Source of the DNA: Telluribacter humicola
GTDB lineage: Bacteria; Bacteroidota; Bacteroidia; Cytophagales; Spirosomataceae
Length of the DNA stretch: 64,000 nucleotides
NCBI RefSeq assembly: GCF_017355935.1
Contig: NZ_JAFIQT010000001.1
Location: 1-64,000, forward strand
Direction of reading: 5' to 3'
In this document: in pieces, positions 1 to 8,802 of the stretch
Position numbering within the stretch: position 1 is the stretch's first letter
Layout: the number at the start of each line of letters is the position of its first letter
The notes under the pieces: generated by a model
The model's database searches: none
Seen by the model: only the letters and a program-made list of their open reading frames with translations
What the model was told of the DNA's origin: nothing
Program-made: the position numbers and the translations under genes

Positions 1-83
<83 letters not shown>

Positions 84-301
84 AATATTCATTCAGTCTG
101 ACAGTAGTTACACTAGCTGCCAGCTGTTGTTGTATTGTCTCATACAACGCTGCTTGCATTACTTGCTCTTTTCTCACTAAGCCAAAGAACGTTGCTCGTC
201 AGGACTGCTCCTTCTGAACTAGTGGGTTAAGACCGTCTGTCTTACCTGTGTATGCTACTCTTTTTTACTGTGTTTCCCTTTCTTGTTCCCGAATGGGAGT
301 G

Positions 302-332
302 CAAAAGTAGTAGAAGCTTTTCTTGTTTCCAA
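302..332 (-). promoter_or_regulatory. rrn promoter, proximal copy
   Basis: On the minus strand a TTG (332-330) is followed after 20 bp by TACTTTTG (309-302), a match to the Bacteroidota primary-sigma consensus TTG/TAnnTTTG. Transcription would start near 296 and run through CACTCCC toward 16S. The sequence is nearly identical to the copy at 601-632. Confidence 0.8.
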
Positions 333-600
333 ACCCAGACGCCGAAATATTTTCTGAGTTTTTTTTCGCTCAGCCTCTCTGGCTTATGTATCCTGTGGAT
401 GGGTCAGACACCTCTTATCAATCTGCTCGGGAAGTGGGACCTTGTAAAAGGTCGCTTTACCTGGGGGCGCCTGGTTATAACGGCACCGGGAGTCTTGTTA
501 GTTCCTCACAAAGGAGAGAACTTTTTGCTTCACTACTCAGGGGCTTCTTGCTGCCCCGACCGGACCGTCTGTCCTGCCTTGTTCCCGTTGATTGGGAGTG

Positions 601-632
601 CAAAAGTAGTATACGTACTACCTATTCTGCAA
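601..632 (-). promoter_or_regulatory. rrn promoter, distal copy
   Basis: On the minus strand TTG (632-630), a 21-bp spacer, then TACTTTTG (608-601). The downstream bases CACTCCCAA and AACAAG repeat those of the proximal promoter, so the operon has tandem promoters about 300 bp apart. Confidence 0.8.
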
Positions 633-777
633 GGCTTTTCTGAAATATTTTTTAGTTTCTGCTAAGATCCTCAAAAGCAGGATAAAGCGGTTTCTTTTAA
701 ACCAAGACCAGAAGTATTACAGTAGCTACTCTTTCCGAAGTTCCTTCACACTGCCTTTTGTAGGAGCTCCTTTTGAC

Positions 778-816
778 ACAAAAGGAGGCCCCTTTCTTTA
801 TAGAACAAGGGCCTCC
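778..816 (-). terminator. terminator of the 889-1589 gene pair
   Basis: An 8-bp GC-rich stem (GGAGGCCC, 784-791, with GGGCCTCC, 809-816) is followed on the minus strand by TTTTG. It lies about 70 bp beyond the stop of the gene at 889-1236 and separates that unit from the rrn leader. Confidence 0.7.
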
Positions 817-888
817 ATATCATATAAGGTAATGTAGTAACACCGCTGACAGCATAGTTAACTCTCTATTTAGAAGATTTTGCTGATC

Positions 889-1236
889 CTACTGGGCATC
901 GCTTTTGAAGTATTCAAGCACGTGGATTTTCAGCAGAAGCTCCTGCGAAAGAAGATCTCCGGCGGGTAAGGGAGTGACCAGACGCCAGTGTGGCCAGCCA
1001 TCGGCATCCGTACCTTCATACTCATAGTACCCGGACACACTAAGGATCCGGCAAATACCAATATGCATCAGATCCTGCTTTTGCTCTTTTGTAAAATGCT
1101 TAATCCCCTGGCCTAGCTCCTGTACTCCTATAAGGAACAGGACACTATTCAAATCACCGGGACGCTTGCCTACCGTTTGTTCTAAAGTATCCAGTAGTTG
1201 TTCCCACTGGACATCTAGTGGTTGTTCGTCTTCCAT
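889..1236 (-). CDS. conserved hypothetical protein, about 115 aa
   Basis: I do not recognise a characterised family. I chose the ATG at 1236 because it overlaps the stop of the AhpD-like gene as TAATG, which indicates translational coupling; a longer frame (to 1272) would run into that gene. The product is acidic and soluble, with no signal peptide or membrane segment. It is rich in Leu and Trp, with a central block FLIGVQELGQGIKHFTKEQK and a DADGWPHW segment that look conserved-domain-like. Co-transcription with an AhpD-fold protein hints at a redox or stress role, but this is only context. Confidence 0.7.
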   Translation of the reverse strand: MEDEQPLDVQWEQLLDTLEQTVGKRPGDLNSVLFLIGVQELGQGIKHFTKEQKQDLMHIGICRILSVSGYYEYEGTDADGWPHWRLVTPLPAGDLLSQELLLKIHVLEYFKSDAQ

Positions 1237-1589
1237 TATGATAGAGGTTCTTCTGATGACAGAGCTTCCCAATATTCAAAGGCACGACGCAGGTGAGGGA
1301 TTACGATAGTACCACCGATCAAGGTAGCAATAGAGAATACTTCCTGCATCTGCTTATCGGATACCCCCAGTTCCTTGCATTTGCCCAAGTGGTACTTAAC
1401 GCAGTCGTCGCAGCGTAGTACCATTGAGCAGGCCAGTCCGATCATTTCTTTGGTGATCTGATCTACTTCGCCCGGGGCGTAGCAATTTGTATCCAGATTA
1501 AAGATTCGTTTCAGAATGAGGTTGTCCGAATCCATAATCTTATCGTTCATCCGGCTGCGGTAGTCATTGAAGTCTTCTACAAGGCTCAT
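1236..1589 (-). CDS. AhpD-like / carboxymuconolactone decarboxylase family protein
   Basis: A 117-aa all-helical protein with the AhpD-type redox signature RCDDCVKYH: Cys60, Cys63 and His67. In this family the CxxC-x3-H motif supports peroxidase or disulfide-reductase chemistry. Residues 44-58 (QITKEMIGLACSMVL) precede the motif as in other family members, and the C-terminal half has the GGTIVIPHLRRAFEYW helix. No signal peptide, so cytoplasmic. It is the first gene of a two-gene unit and overlaps the next start codon. The substrate cannot be told from sequence. Confidence 0.85.
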   Translation of the reverse strand: MSLVEDFNDYRSRMNDKIMDSDNLILKRIFNLDTNCYAPGEVDQITKEMIGLACSMVLRCDDCVKYHLGKCKELGVSDKQMQEVFSIATLIGGTIVIPHLRRAFEYWEALSSEEPLS

Positions 1590-1673
1590 TGTATTTGATT
1601 ATATTTTTATGATTTGTCTAAATTTTGAACTGTATTCTCCTAACGGATTGGGTTGATAAAGAGTTTACGATGT

Positions 1674-2369
1674 ATGAAGCTAACCTGTTACTGGTCTGAT
1701 TTTCTGGATCTTCTTTTTCCTCGTTGCTGCGAAGCCTGTGGTAAGGCACTGGTAGGAACGGAGGAAACAATTTGTACCTCATGCCGGATCACGCTACCAC
1801 GCCTGAGCCAGGATAGTATCATCAGTAGTTCGGTAAAGAGTAAGTTTGTGGCGACACCCGAAGTGAAAGACGCGTTAGCTTACCTGGTATTTACAAAGAA
1901 AGGAAAAGTACAGGAGTTACTATACGCACTTAAATACAAAGGGAACCAGGAGGTGGGAAGGGTACTGGGTATAATGTACGGGCAGGAGTTGATGGAACAG
2001 GGACAGGTACCACCGGCGGATCTGATCGTAAGTGTACCACTGCACCCCCGAAGGCTGAAGGAAAGAGGGTATAACCAGAGTGATGCTTTTGCTCAGGGAC
2101 TTTCAGAGGCAACGGGTATTCCCTGGTCGGGAGCAGTACTGAGTCGAACCCGCTATACCAAAACGCAAACCGGAAAAAGCAGAGCTGAGCGCTACGAGAA
2201 TATGAGCGGAGTGTTCAGGGTAAACCAAAAAGAGGTAGTTAAAGGGAAGCAAATTGTACTGGTAGATGATGTACTTACGACGGGTGCTACTCTGGATGCC
2301 TGTGTAGAAGCTATGAAAGGCTTGAACTGCACGGTATATATAATGACAATAGCCGCCGCTCAGATCTGA
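1674..2369 (+). CDS. comF: ComF family phosphoribosyltransferase-like protein
   Basis: About 231 aa. The N-terminus carries a four-cysteine zinc ribbon (Cys19/Cys22 and Cys34/Cys37). The C-terminus has the type I phosphoribosyltransferase PRPP loop VLVDDVLTTGAT at about residues 194-206, preceded by the GYNQSDAFAQGL block typical of ComF. ComF/GntX proteins act with the competence machinery in DNA uptake in some bacteria; the enzymatic activity is not settled. An in-frame TTG lies at 1653, but the ATG at 1674 fits family N-termini better. Its last ten codons lie inside a long perfect palindrome. Confidence 0.9.
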   Translation: MKLTCYWSDFLDLLFPRCCEACGKALVGTEETICTSCRITLPRLSQDSIISSSVKSKFVATPEVKDALAYLVFTKKGKVQELLYALKYKGNQEVGRVLGIMYGQELMEQGQVPPADLIVSVPLHPRRLKERGYNQSDAFAQGLSEATGIPWSGAVLSRTRYTKTQTGKSRAERYENMSGVFRVNQKEVVKGKQIVLVDDVLTTGATLDACVEAMKGLNCTVYIMTIAAAQI

Positions 2370-2391
2370 GCGGCGGCTATTGTCATTATAT
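2338..2391. terminator. 54-bp perfect palindrome, probable bidirectional terminator
   Basis: Every base from 2338 to 2364 pairs with its partner from 2365 to 2391, giving a 27-bp stem with no natural loop, centred on AGATCT. It covers the final codons and stop of comF and ends 17 bp before the stop of the convergent gldJ gene. The core ATAGCCGCCGCT/AGCGGCGGCTAT would make a strong hairpin in either transcript. There is no clear T-tract, so a terminator role is inferred from strength and position between convergent genes. Confidence 0.7.
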
Positions 2392-2407
2392 CAGAATCTA
2401 ACTAGTC

Positions 2408-3658
2408 TTATTTGTTACGACCGGTGGCGATCATGGCGCAACGGAAACCTACCATCGCAGTAGCTGAATCCTGATCCATGAAACGACGGGTACCGGGAGA
2501 TAGCCAGTAAGCAACATCAGACCATGAACCTCCTTTGTATACACGCAGGCGATCACTAACCAGTGAGTTGCTGTTCTTGGTATCGTAGTTCTTCTCTTCA
2601 TCCATGTAACCATCGCGACGCAGTGAGTTAAGGTCAGCGAAATCCGTGTAAGAAAGAGGACGGTATACGTCATACACCCACTCATTTACGTTACCGGCCA
2701 TATCATACAGACCGTAGTCGTTGGCAGGGTAAGAACGTAGCTCCTGAGTAATGATGGCACCGTCGTTAGAACGACCCGCGATACCAGCATAGTCACCACG
2801 ACCACGCTTGAAGTTGGCTAGCATAGTACCTTGCTTACGGCCACGAGGCTGACGTACTGTAGAACCATCCCAGGGATAGATACGCTGATTAGACTGGTTT
2901 TCGTCAGCATACTGAGTACCAATCATACCTTTGGCGGCGTACTCCCATTCGGCTTCTGTTGGAAGGCGGTAAGGAGGCAGTACGTATCCGCTTTCAACTG
3001 AGAGTTGTGCAGGATCGGAAGCAGCGACAGTTTCTGCGGTAGCTTCTGACTTCTTCCGCTTACCCAGTGAGAAGCCTTTTTTGTTGCCGTCAATGGTAGT
3101 ACCCTTGCTGGCCATGGACTGATTTACGGCATTGGAGCGCCATGTACAATAGTCATTAGCCTGAACCCATGACACACCTACTACCGGATACAAACGGAAA
3201 CCGGGGTGACGCAGATACATGGTTACGTACGAGTCATTGAATGACAGAGGGTTGTACCATACAGCGGTATCAGGTAGCGCCTTACGATAAAACTCCTCGG
3301 AAGAGTCGCGCAGGACTGCATCAAGATATTCAAGGTAGTGTACGTTAGCTACCTCGGTTTCATCCATATAGAAAGACTGGATACTAACAGTACGCTCAAG
3401 GTTATCACGAGTATTCATGACATCCTCTTCCAGCGATCCCATTGTAAAACGGCCTCCTTCGATGAATACCAGATCAGGACCGGCGGGCAACGCTTTGTAT
3501 TGCTTCACCTCAAAACCGTCCTCTGTGTTATAGGCTAAGCCAGTTTTAGAGCTGGTTTTGCCTGGTTTTAAACTAGTTGGCTCTTTTTTCTTACAGGAAC
3601 TGACAACTGTCAGGACCATAAGTAGTAACGCCAGCGACCGGATACCAATACTACGCAT
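2408..3658 (-). CDS. gldJ: gliding motility / T9SS lipoprotein GldJ
   Basis: About 416 aa from the ATG at 3658, which places a signal peptide directly at the N-terminus with lipobox VSSC (Cys22). The rest is an FGE-sulfatase-like (formylglycine-generating enzyme) fold: LVFIEGGRFTMGS, the block SFYMDETEVANVHYLEYLD, YRLPTEAEWEYAAKG, GNVNEWVYD and the C-terminal VGFRC. GldJ and GldK share this fold. The spacing of the NVHYLEYL and RHPGFRLYPVVGVSW blocks, and the absence of gldL/M/N next door, favour GldJ. GldJ is an outer-membrane lipoprotein that stabilises the gliding/T9SS apparatus in Flavobacterium. Two ATGs lie upstream in frame (3667 and 3724). Confidence 0.8.
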   Translation of the reverse strand: MRSIGIRSLALLLMVLTVVSSCKKKEPTSLKPGKTSSKTGLAYNTEDGFEVKQYKALPAGPDLVFIEGGRFTMGSLEEDVMNTRDNLERTVSIQSFYMDETEVANVHYLEYLDAVLRDSSEEFYRKALPDTAVWYNPLSFNDSYVTMYLRHPGFRLYPVVGVSWVQANDYCTWRSNAVNQSMASKGTTIDGNKKGFSLGKRKKSEATAETVAASDPAQLSVESGYVLPPYRLPTEAEWEYAAKGMIGTQYADENQSNQRIYPWDGSTVRQPRGRKQGTMLANFKRGRGDYAGIAGRSNDGAIITQELRSYPANDYGLYDMAGNVNEWVYDVYRPLSYTDFADLNSLRRDGYMDEEKNYDTKNSNSLVSDRLRVYKGGSWSDVAYWLSPGTRRFMDQDSATAMVGFRCAMIATGRNK

Positions 3659-3762
3659 GCAAGTCATTGCTTTAATTGTGGCTTTATAAAATTGAAGGTA
3701 CTTCCTATGATTAACGAACAACAAATATAAATTACAGATATAACTAATTGCTAAAAAATTAA

Positions 3763-6700
3763 TTACCTGCTCATCTCCTGTAGAAGATGGTGAGCCTGAT
3801 CCAGACTTTTTACTTCATAGCAGGTAAGTATCAGTTTGCCTTTCACATCTTTCAACGAACTTTGCTTAGGATGCTGCTGGATATAATCAATTACTTTGCC
3901 AAATTTGGCTGAATGATAGAAGTTGTCGTTCTGGGATGAAACGAAGTAGCCTTTCATCGTATTGTTTTTCAGCGTCAATTTTTCAAAGTGAAGGCTTTCA
4001 GCCTCCCAACGCAGACGAACCGTCTTCAAAAGGTCTCTAACCTCTTTCGGTATCGGGCCAAACCGGTCAATCACCTCAGCTTCGAAGGCAGCCAGTTCTT
4101 CCTCATTCTTGGTATTGTCAAGACGAGTATATAACGAGAGACGTTCCGAAATATTCTTTACGTAATGATCTGGTATTAAAACAGCGAAGTCCGTTTCGAT
4201 CTGGCAGTCGGGTAGCAGGTCCTGGGGAACGCCCAGCGCCGTAGCAAACAGGTCTTTAAATTCTGTTTCTTTTAGCTCTTTTACCGTCTCATCCAGGATC
4301 TTGTGGTACATCTCGTAGCCCAAATCATTGACAAAACCGCTCTGCTCGGCTCCCAGCAGGTTACCGGCTCCACGGATGTCGAGGTCACGCATAGCTACTT
4401 TGAAGCCATCACCCAGTTCCGAAAATTCTTCGAGCGTCTGGAGGCGCTTACGACTATCCGTCGAAAGTACCGAGATGGGTGGCGTAAGCAGGTAACAGAA
4501 GGCCTTACGGTTGGAGCGCCCTACGCGACCACGCATCTGGTGCAGGTCCGAGAGCCCAAACATATGTGCTGAGTTGATAATGATGGTATTGGCATTTGGA
4601 ATATCAATACCTGACTCGATGATATTGGTGGAAACCAGTATATCGTATTCACCATCAATAAAACGCATCATCACCCGCTCGAGCTGTTCGCCCTCCATCT
4701 GTCCGTGAGCTACCCCGATACGGGCATCCGGTACCAGTCGCAGGATAATATTAGCAATGGATTCAATATCATTGACCCGATTGTGCACGAAGAATACCTG
4801 GCCGCCCCGATCAATCTCAAAGCTGATGGCGTCGCGGATAAACTCTTCGTTAAAGACATGTACCTCCGTAGTCACGGGCTGTCGGTTAGGCGGTGGCGTG
4901 GCTATGACGGACAGGTCACGGGCTCCCATCAGGGAGAAGTGGAGTGTACGCGGAATGGGTGTCGCGGTAAGCGTCAGTACATCTACATTTACCCGCATTT
5001 CCTTGAGGCGATCCTTTGCCTTTACCCCGAACTTCTGCTCTTCATCCACGATGAGCAGGCCCAGGTTCTTGAACTTTATATCTTTGTTCAGGATGCGGTG
5101 GGTACCGATCAGGATGTCGATTTTCCCGTCCTCAGCCTGTTTAAGAGTTTCCTTGATTTCCTTAGTTGATTTGAAACGGTTGATATACCCTACCCGTACC
5201 GGAAAGTCGGCCAGGCGCTCCGCAAAGGTTTTGTAGTGCTGCATAGCCAGGATGGTAGTAGGTACCAGTACGGCCACCTGTCTACTGTCGCACACAGCTT
5301 TGAAGGCAGCCCGTATGGCTACTTCGGTCTTTCCGAATCCTACATCGCCGCACACCAGCCGGTCCATTGGATACGGCTTTTCCATATCGTCTTTGACGTC
5401 GTTGGTAGCCTTGGCCTGATCGGGGGTATCTTCGTATATGAAGGAGGATTCCAGCTCGGCCTGCATGTAGTTATCAGGAGAATAAGCAAAACCCTGCGCA
5501 TCGCGTCGCTTGGCATACAGGGATATGAGCTCGTGGGCAATATCTTTGAGCTGCTTCTTGACACGCGACTTTTTGTTTTCCCAGTCACCCGACCCCAGTT
5601 TGCTCATGATGGGGGGAGTACCTTCCTTACCCGTGTACTTGGCGATTTTATGCAGGTTGTGCACACTCACGTACAGCAGGTCATTGTCGCGGTAGATCAA
5701 GCGGATGGCCTCCTGCTCCTTACCGCCTACGTCTACCTTTTCCATACCCGCAAAGCGGCCTATGCCGTAGTCGACGTGGGTGACGAAGTCGCCGGGCTGT
5801 AGAGACCGCAGCTCCTTAAGCGTAATGGCTTTGGACTTACTAAACTTCTCCTTCAGGCGGTACTTGTGGTACCGCGCAAATATCTGGTGATCGGTATAGC
5901 AGACTACCTTGAGCTGCTCATCCACAAAGCCTTCACGTAAAGAGATGTTGAGCGGCTGGAACTTGACATACGGGTCCAGATCCGCGAAGATGCGCTCCAG
6001 ACGGTCGAGTTGCTTGGGCTGCTCCGCCGCTATGATATTAGCAAAGCCCTTCGACTGGTTCTCGGACAAGTCGTCGATCAGTCGTTTGAAATCTTTGTTG
6101 AATGAGGGCTGCGGCTTGGATGTATAAACGGTCCGGCTTTCATTTTTGAAGTAGAAACGACGCCCAAACTCCACCGTCTTGAACTTCTTTATGTGGTTCA
6201 GAAAAGTACGCCGTGTCTCGAACAAAGCCTGCGGGTTGGATACAATCTGTACACCTCCGCCGGTAGTAGCAGCAAGAGCCTGCTCCGCCTTCTCAAAGCA
6301 GTTCTCAATGATCTCGAGGGTCAGTTCTGTATCCTTAAACCAAAGGGTAGCATTGTCGGGCAGAAAGTCCAGAAAGGGCTCGCGGGTTTCGAGGGTAAGC
6401 TTTTGCTGAATATCCGGAATGATATTGATCTGCTGGACCGTCTCTACCGAGAGCTGCGTGTCCGGATCAAAGGAGCGGAGGCTTTCTACCTCATCGCCGA
6501 AGAGTTCGATCCGGTATGGGTACTCACTGGCGTAGGAGAACACGTCCAGGATACCCCCGCGTACCGAAAACTGACCCGGCTCGAATACAAAATCTGTCAG
6601 TTCGAAATCATAGCCATTCAGAAACTCCGTCAGAAAAGCAGGATCCAGCTTCTCCCCCACCTTTACCGAAAAAGTATTGGCCAGCAGGGAGCGCTTATTA

Positions 6701-7110
6701 ATTACTTTCTCAAAAAGAGCTTCGGGATAGGTTACGATCTGTAAAGGACCGGGCTTGGCAACATTGAGCTTGTTCAGAATCTCCGCCCGCATCAGTACGT
6801 TGGCGTTATCGACGTCTTCGTAATGGTAGGGGCGCTTATAGGAGGTAGGATAAAAAAGTACCTCCTCCTTTCCCAGCAGGTTCTGTAAGTCATTCTGAAA
6901 ATATGCGGCCTCTTCACGGTCGCTCAGGATGTATACCGCGGGCCGGGTCTGCATGCGGTGCAGTGCGGCCGCTATGACAGCATCCAGGCTACCGATGAGG
7001 CCCTTAATCTGCACATGCGCGTCGGCAGGAGAGTCTGATTCAATCTTATTAGCAAGCAGCTTGATGTAGCTGTCTCCGCCGTATAGGGTTAAGAAATCTT
7101 TTACTTCCAA
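3763..7110 (-). CDS. mfd: transcription-repair coupling factor Mfd
   Basis: About 1115 aa, the usual Mfd length. UvrB-like N-terminal part, then the RNA-polymerase-interacting domain starting near residue 443 (FVTHVDYGIGRF), Walker A GDVGFGKTE near 587, DEEQ box near 688, and TATPIPRTLHFSLMGARDLS as in RecG/Mfd translocases. The C-terminal TRCF domain is present. Mfd removes RNA polymerase stalled at DNA lesions and recruits UvrA. Start: the frame opens at an ATG at 7191, but the sequence up to 7110 is unlike Mfd, while a TTG at 7110 (LEVKDFLTLYGGDSY) aligns with typical starts. A TATATTTG -7 box lies immediately upstream of that TTG, which also argues against the longer start. Confidence 0.95.
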   Translation of the reverse strand: MEVKDFLTLYGGDSYIKLLANKIESDSPADAHVQIKGLIGSLDAVIAAALHRMQTRPAVYILSDREEAAYFQNDLQNLLGKEEVLFYPTSYKRPYHYEDVDNANVLMRAEILNKLNVAKPGPLQIVTYPEALFEKVINKRSLLANTFSVKVGEKLDPAFLTEFLNGYDFELTDFVFEPGQFSVRGGILDVFSYASEYPYRIELFGDEVESLRSFDPDTQLSVETVQQINIIPDIQQKLTLETREPFLDFLPDNATLWFKDTELTLEIIENCFEKAEQALAATTGGGVQIVSNPQALFETRRTFLNHIKKFKTVEFGRRFYFKNESRTVYTSKPQPSFNKDFKRLIDDLSENQSKGFANIIAAEQPKQLDRLERIFADLDPYVKFQPLNISLREGFVDEQLKVVCYTDHQIFARYHKYRLKEKFSKSKAITLKELRSLQPGDFVTHVDYGIGRFAGMEKVDVGGKEQEAIRLIYRDNDLLYVSVHNLHKIAKYTGKEGTPPIMSKLGSGDWENKKSRVKKQLKDIAHELISLYAKRRDAQGFAYSPDNYMQAELESSFIYEDTPDQAKATNDVKDDMEKPYPMDRLVCGDVGFGKTEVAIRAAFKAVCDSRQVAVLVPTTILAMQHYKTFAERLADFPVRVGYINRFKSTKEIKETLKQAEDGKIDILIGTHRILNKDIKFKNLGLLIVDEEQKFGVKAKDRLKEMRVNVDVLTLTATPIPRTLHFSLMGARDLSVIATPPPNRQPVTTEVHVFNEEFIRDAISFEIDRGGQVFFVHNRVNDIESIANIILRLVPDARIGVAHGQMEGEQLERVMMRFIDGEYDILVSTNIIESGIDIPNANTIIINSAHMFGLSDLHQMRGRVGRSNRKAFCYLLTPPISVLSTDSRKRLQTLEEFSELGDGFKVAMRDLDIRGAGNLLGAEQSGFVNDLGYEMYHKILDETVKELKETEFKDLFATALGVPQDLLPDCQIETDFAVLIPDHYVKNISERLSLYTRLDNTKNEEELAAFEAEVIDRFGPIPKEVRDLLKTVRLRWEAESLHFEKLTLKNNTMKGYFVSSQNDNFYHSAKFGKVIDYIQQHPKQSSLKDVKGKLILTCYEVKSLDQAHHLLQEMSR

Positions 7111-7276
7111 GGGACAAATATAAAATATTGTAACAAGACCGCAGGATACGGAGTCATAAGCTGAGAGCCAGGTGCTCCGGCAAGTATGCATCCTGCCTCT
7201 TTGAATTTGAAATAAAAAACGCGAAAAGCCGGCGGGCGCTTTTATCCCGTCGGCAGTAGAGTAACAATGCTTTTTT

Positions 7277-7284
7277 TACTTTTG
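7277..7284 (+). promoter_or_regulatory. -7 box of the pnuC-like gene
   Basis: TACTTTTG, an exact TAnnTTTG match, lies 49 bp before the ATG of the transporter gene in the short divergent gap with mfd. I see no clear TTG at the expected -33 distance, so this is moderate evidence. Confidence 0.5.
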
Positions 7285-7332
7285 TTGCACCTTACTTGGT
7301 TCAAAACTTAAAATTAACAGACAATCCTTTTG

Positions 7333-7944
7333 ATGCTCGACTGGCTGAATCAAACACTCTCACTAGCAGGACTAACCACTACTCCTCTCGAAATATTAGG
7401 CTTTGTAACGGGCGCTATTTGTGTGTACCTCAACACCCAGCAGAATGTACTTGGCTGGCTGTTCGGGATCATCAATGCGGTACTTTATGCGGCGGTATTC
7501 TGGCAGGTGAGGCTCTATGCTGACATGGGGCTACAGGGGTACTACTTCGTGACGAGCATCTACGGCTGGTGGATGTGGCTCTATGGGGGCGAAAACCGGC
7601 AGGAACTACCCGTTACACCTACACCCAGGTCGTTGTACGGTATTTTTACGGCCCTATTTATTGCAGCTACATTACTATGGGGCTACCTGCTGAATCGCTA
7701 CACCGACGCCAGCCTGAGTTATATGGACTCAGCTCTGACGGCTGCCAGCCTGATCGGACAGTGGATGATGGCCCGCAAGTACCTGGAGAACTGGCTAGTG
7801 TGGCTGGTAGCCGATGCATGTTATGTAGGATTGTACGCATATAAGGGCCTGCACCTGACGGCCCTGCTCTATCTTGTCTTTCTGGCTCTGGCACTGATGG
7901 GGTACATACAGTGGAGGCGCGCCATGCTTAGCGACAGGCGCTAG
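7333..7944 (+). CDS. pnuC: PnuC-family vitamin transporter (nicotinamide riboside or thiamine)
   Basis: About 203 aa with roughly seven hydrophobic segments and no signal peptide: an inner-membrane protein. PnuC-type features include NTQQNVLGWLFGIINA, the RLYADMGLQGYYFVTSIYGW segment, and near the C-terminus WMMARKYLENWLVWLVADA plus YKGLHLTALLY. The family moves nicotinamide riboside (PnuC) or, in a subgroup often linked to TPP riboswitches in Bacteroidota, thiamine (PnuT). A TPP riboswitch controls a receptor 3 kb away but none precedes this gene, so the substrate is open. Start is the ATG at 7333. Its stop codon overlaps the convergent barstar-like gene by 4 bp. Confidence 0.85.
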   Translation: MLDWLNQTLSLAGLTTTPLEILGFVTGAICVYLNTQQNVLGWLFGIINAVLYAAVFWQVRLYADMGLQGYYFVTSIYGWWMWLYGGENRQELPVTPTPRSLYGIFTALFIAATLLWGYLLNRYTDASLSYMDSALTAASLIGQWMMARKYLENWLVWLVADACYVGLYAYKGLHLTALLYLVFLALALMGYIQWRRAMLSDRR

Positions 7945-8390
7945 TCCAGTGCCCGGAAAGGTATCTCCTGGTCTTCAAGTAGTGTACGGATACGGGGCGT
8001 ATCGTCAATGACAACCAGGAGTTCTTTACGGGATACGTCCTCTTCTTCCTCCTCGTCCATCCATTTCCAGTCCTCGGCGGTAGCATCCAGCAAGTCGATG
8101 ATGGTCAGCAGGCGATCATTAGCTTTTTCGCGGGAGAGCCACTCATTGCTGTTACGGATATAGATAGCTACTTTTTCTTCCTCAATCCATTCCAGATCAT
8201 TGATCATTTCATCAAATGACTCCAGATCATGGCTAAACTCTTCCGGGAAGTCAAGTGCCTGGGCAATCTGCTCGTAGAAGGCCTTCAAAGTTGTAGCCTG
8301 TTTCCCGTCTATAACTGCGACGTACCAACCGGGCAGGACTTTGGCCGGATTGACTTCATTTTTGGCAAGTAGAAAGTTAGTTTTTTCCAT
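7941..8390 (-). CDS. barstar-like (ribonuclease inhibitor family) protein
   Basis: About 149 aa. The segment LKAFYEQIAQALDFPEEF followed by acidic residues matches the barstar fold's FYxxIAxxLxFPxYFGxNLDAL signature in a diverged form. Barstars bind and block barnase-type RNases; family members without a partner are common and of unknown role. The protein is strongly acidic (a DEEEEED stretch), as barstars are. I chose the ATG at 8390; the longer frame to 8447 would run through the terminator of the next unit. No barnase-like gene is visible nearby. Converges with pnuC, overlapping by 4 bp. Confidence 0.65.
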   Translation of the reverse strand: MEKTNFLLAKNEVNPAKVLPGWYVAVIDGKQATTLKAFYEQIAQALDFPEEFSHDLESFDEMINDLEWIEEEKVAIYIRNSNEWLSREKANDRLLTIIDLLDATAEDWKWMDEEEEEDVSRKELLVVIDDTPRIRTLLEDQEIPFRALD

Positions 8391-8435
8391 AAGTATCAGG
8401 TAGCATGAGTTGAAAGTCAAAGATATCTTAACAAC

Positions 8436-8467
8436 CAAAAAGCCCATCCGTTTGTGTCGGAGGGCTT
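8436..8467 (-). terminator. terminator of the 8487-10480 operon
   Basis: Minus strand: AAGCCCTCCG, loop, CGGATGGGCTT, then TTTTTGG. It sits 20 bp past the stop of the small gene at 8487 and before the start chosen for the barstar-like gene, supporting that start. Confidence 0.75.
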
Positions 8468-8486
8468 CTGGATCATATTCAATAGG

Positions 8487-8783
8487 TTAATTCAGCGAAA
8501 AAAGCGGGAGTCTTAGTGCTACCATATTATGGAACATTAATTCTGAAATAGCAAGGTCCATATAATCGATGAGCGGAAACTCAGATACAATAGACATTAC
8601 TTCATACTCACTATCGGCCTTTACGATGCACCATAGTTTGGAGCGATCTTCGGCAAGGGCGTATGAGGTCAGTACTCCCTGTTCCATCATTTCGTTGACT
8701 TTTTGACGCTGAGCAGGGATTTTATCTGTAAACCCTTCTGTCATAACCTCTGAAAGCGCGATTTCTATCATGAATTGGCTCAT
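8487..8783 (-). CDS. muconolactone isomerase-like small protein
   Basis: A 98-aa protein resembling the dimeric alpha/beta-barrel fold of muconolactone delta-isomerase: an N-terminal MIEIALSE strand, a helix with IPAQRQKVNEMMEQGVL, a YALAEDRSKLWCIVKA hairpin, and the EYEVMSIVSEFPLIDYM helix. No signal peptide. It lies 19 bp downstream of a carboxylesterase and near a ring-cleaving dioxygenase, so a part in aromatic or quinone turnover is a reasonable guess. Catalytic residues cannot be assigned by eye. Confidence 0.65.
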   Translation of the reverse strand: MSQFMIEIALSEVMTEGFTDKIPAQRQKVNEMMEQGVLTSYALAEDRSKLWCIVKADSEYEVMSIVSEFPLIDYMDLAISELMFHNMVALRLPLFSLN

Positions 8784-8802
8784 ATGATGACTAGGTTAAC
8801 TG

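Larger units (their letters stand above)
84..780 (-). other. rrn leader and promoter region, no protein gene
   Basis: About 700 bp upstream of 16S rRNA without a convincing protein gene. It holds two copies of a ~30-bp block (about 286-313 and 582-611) reading CTTGTTCCCG, a short spacer, then GGGAGTGCAAAAGTAGTA on the plus strand. On the minus strand each copy contains a TACTTTTG -7 box and the first transcribed bases. The open frames here are chance frames without recognisable protein features. The long untranslated leader is expected for an rRNA operon. Confidence 0.8.

Noticed and set aside
252-665. Plus-strand open frames upstream of 16S rRNA
   Set aside because: They overlap both rrn promoter copies and have no protein-like features.
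2408-3658. Assignment as GldK rather than GldJ
   Set aside because: Both share the fold, but gldK normally precedes gldL, M and N, none of which is here; the block pattern fits GldJ better.
7200-7330. Second TPP riboswitch upstream of the PnuC-type gene
   Set aside because: None of the conserved aptamer blocks is present in this gap.
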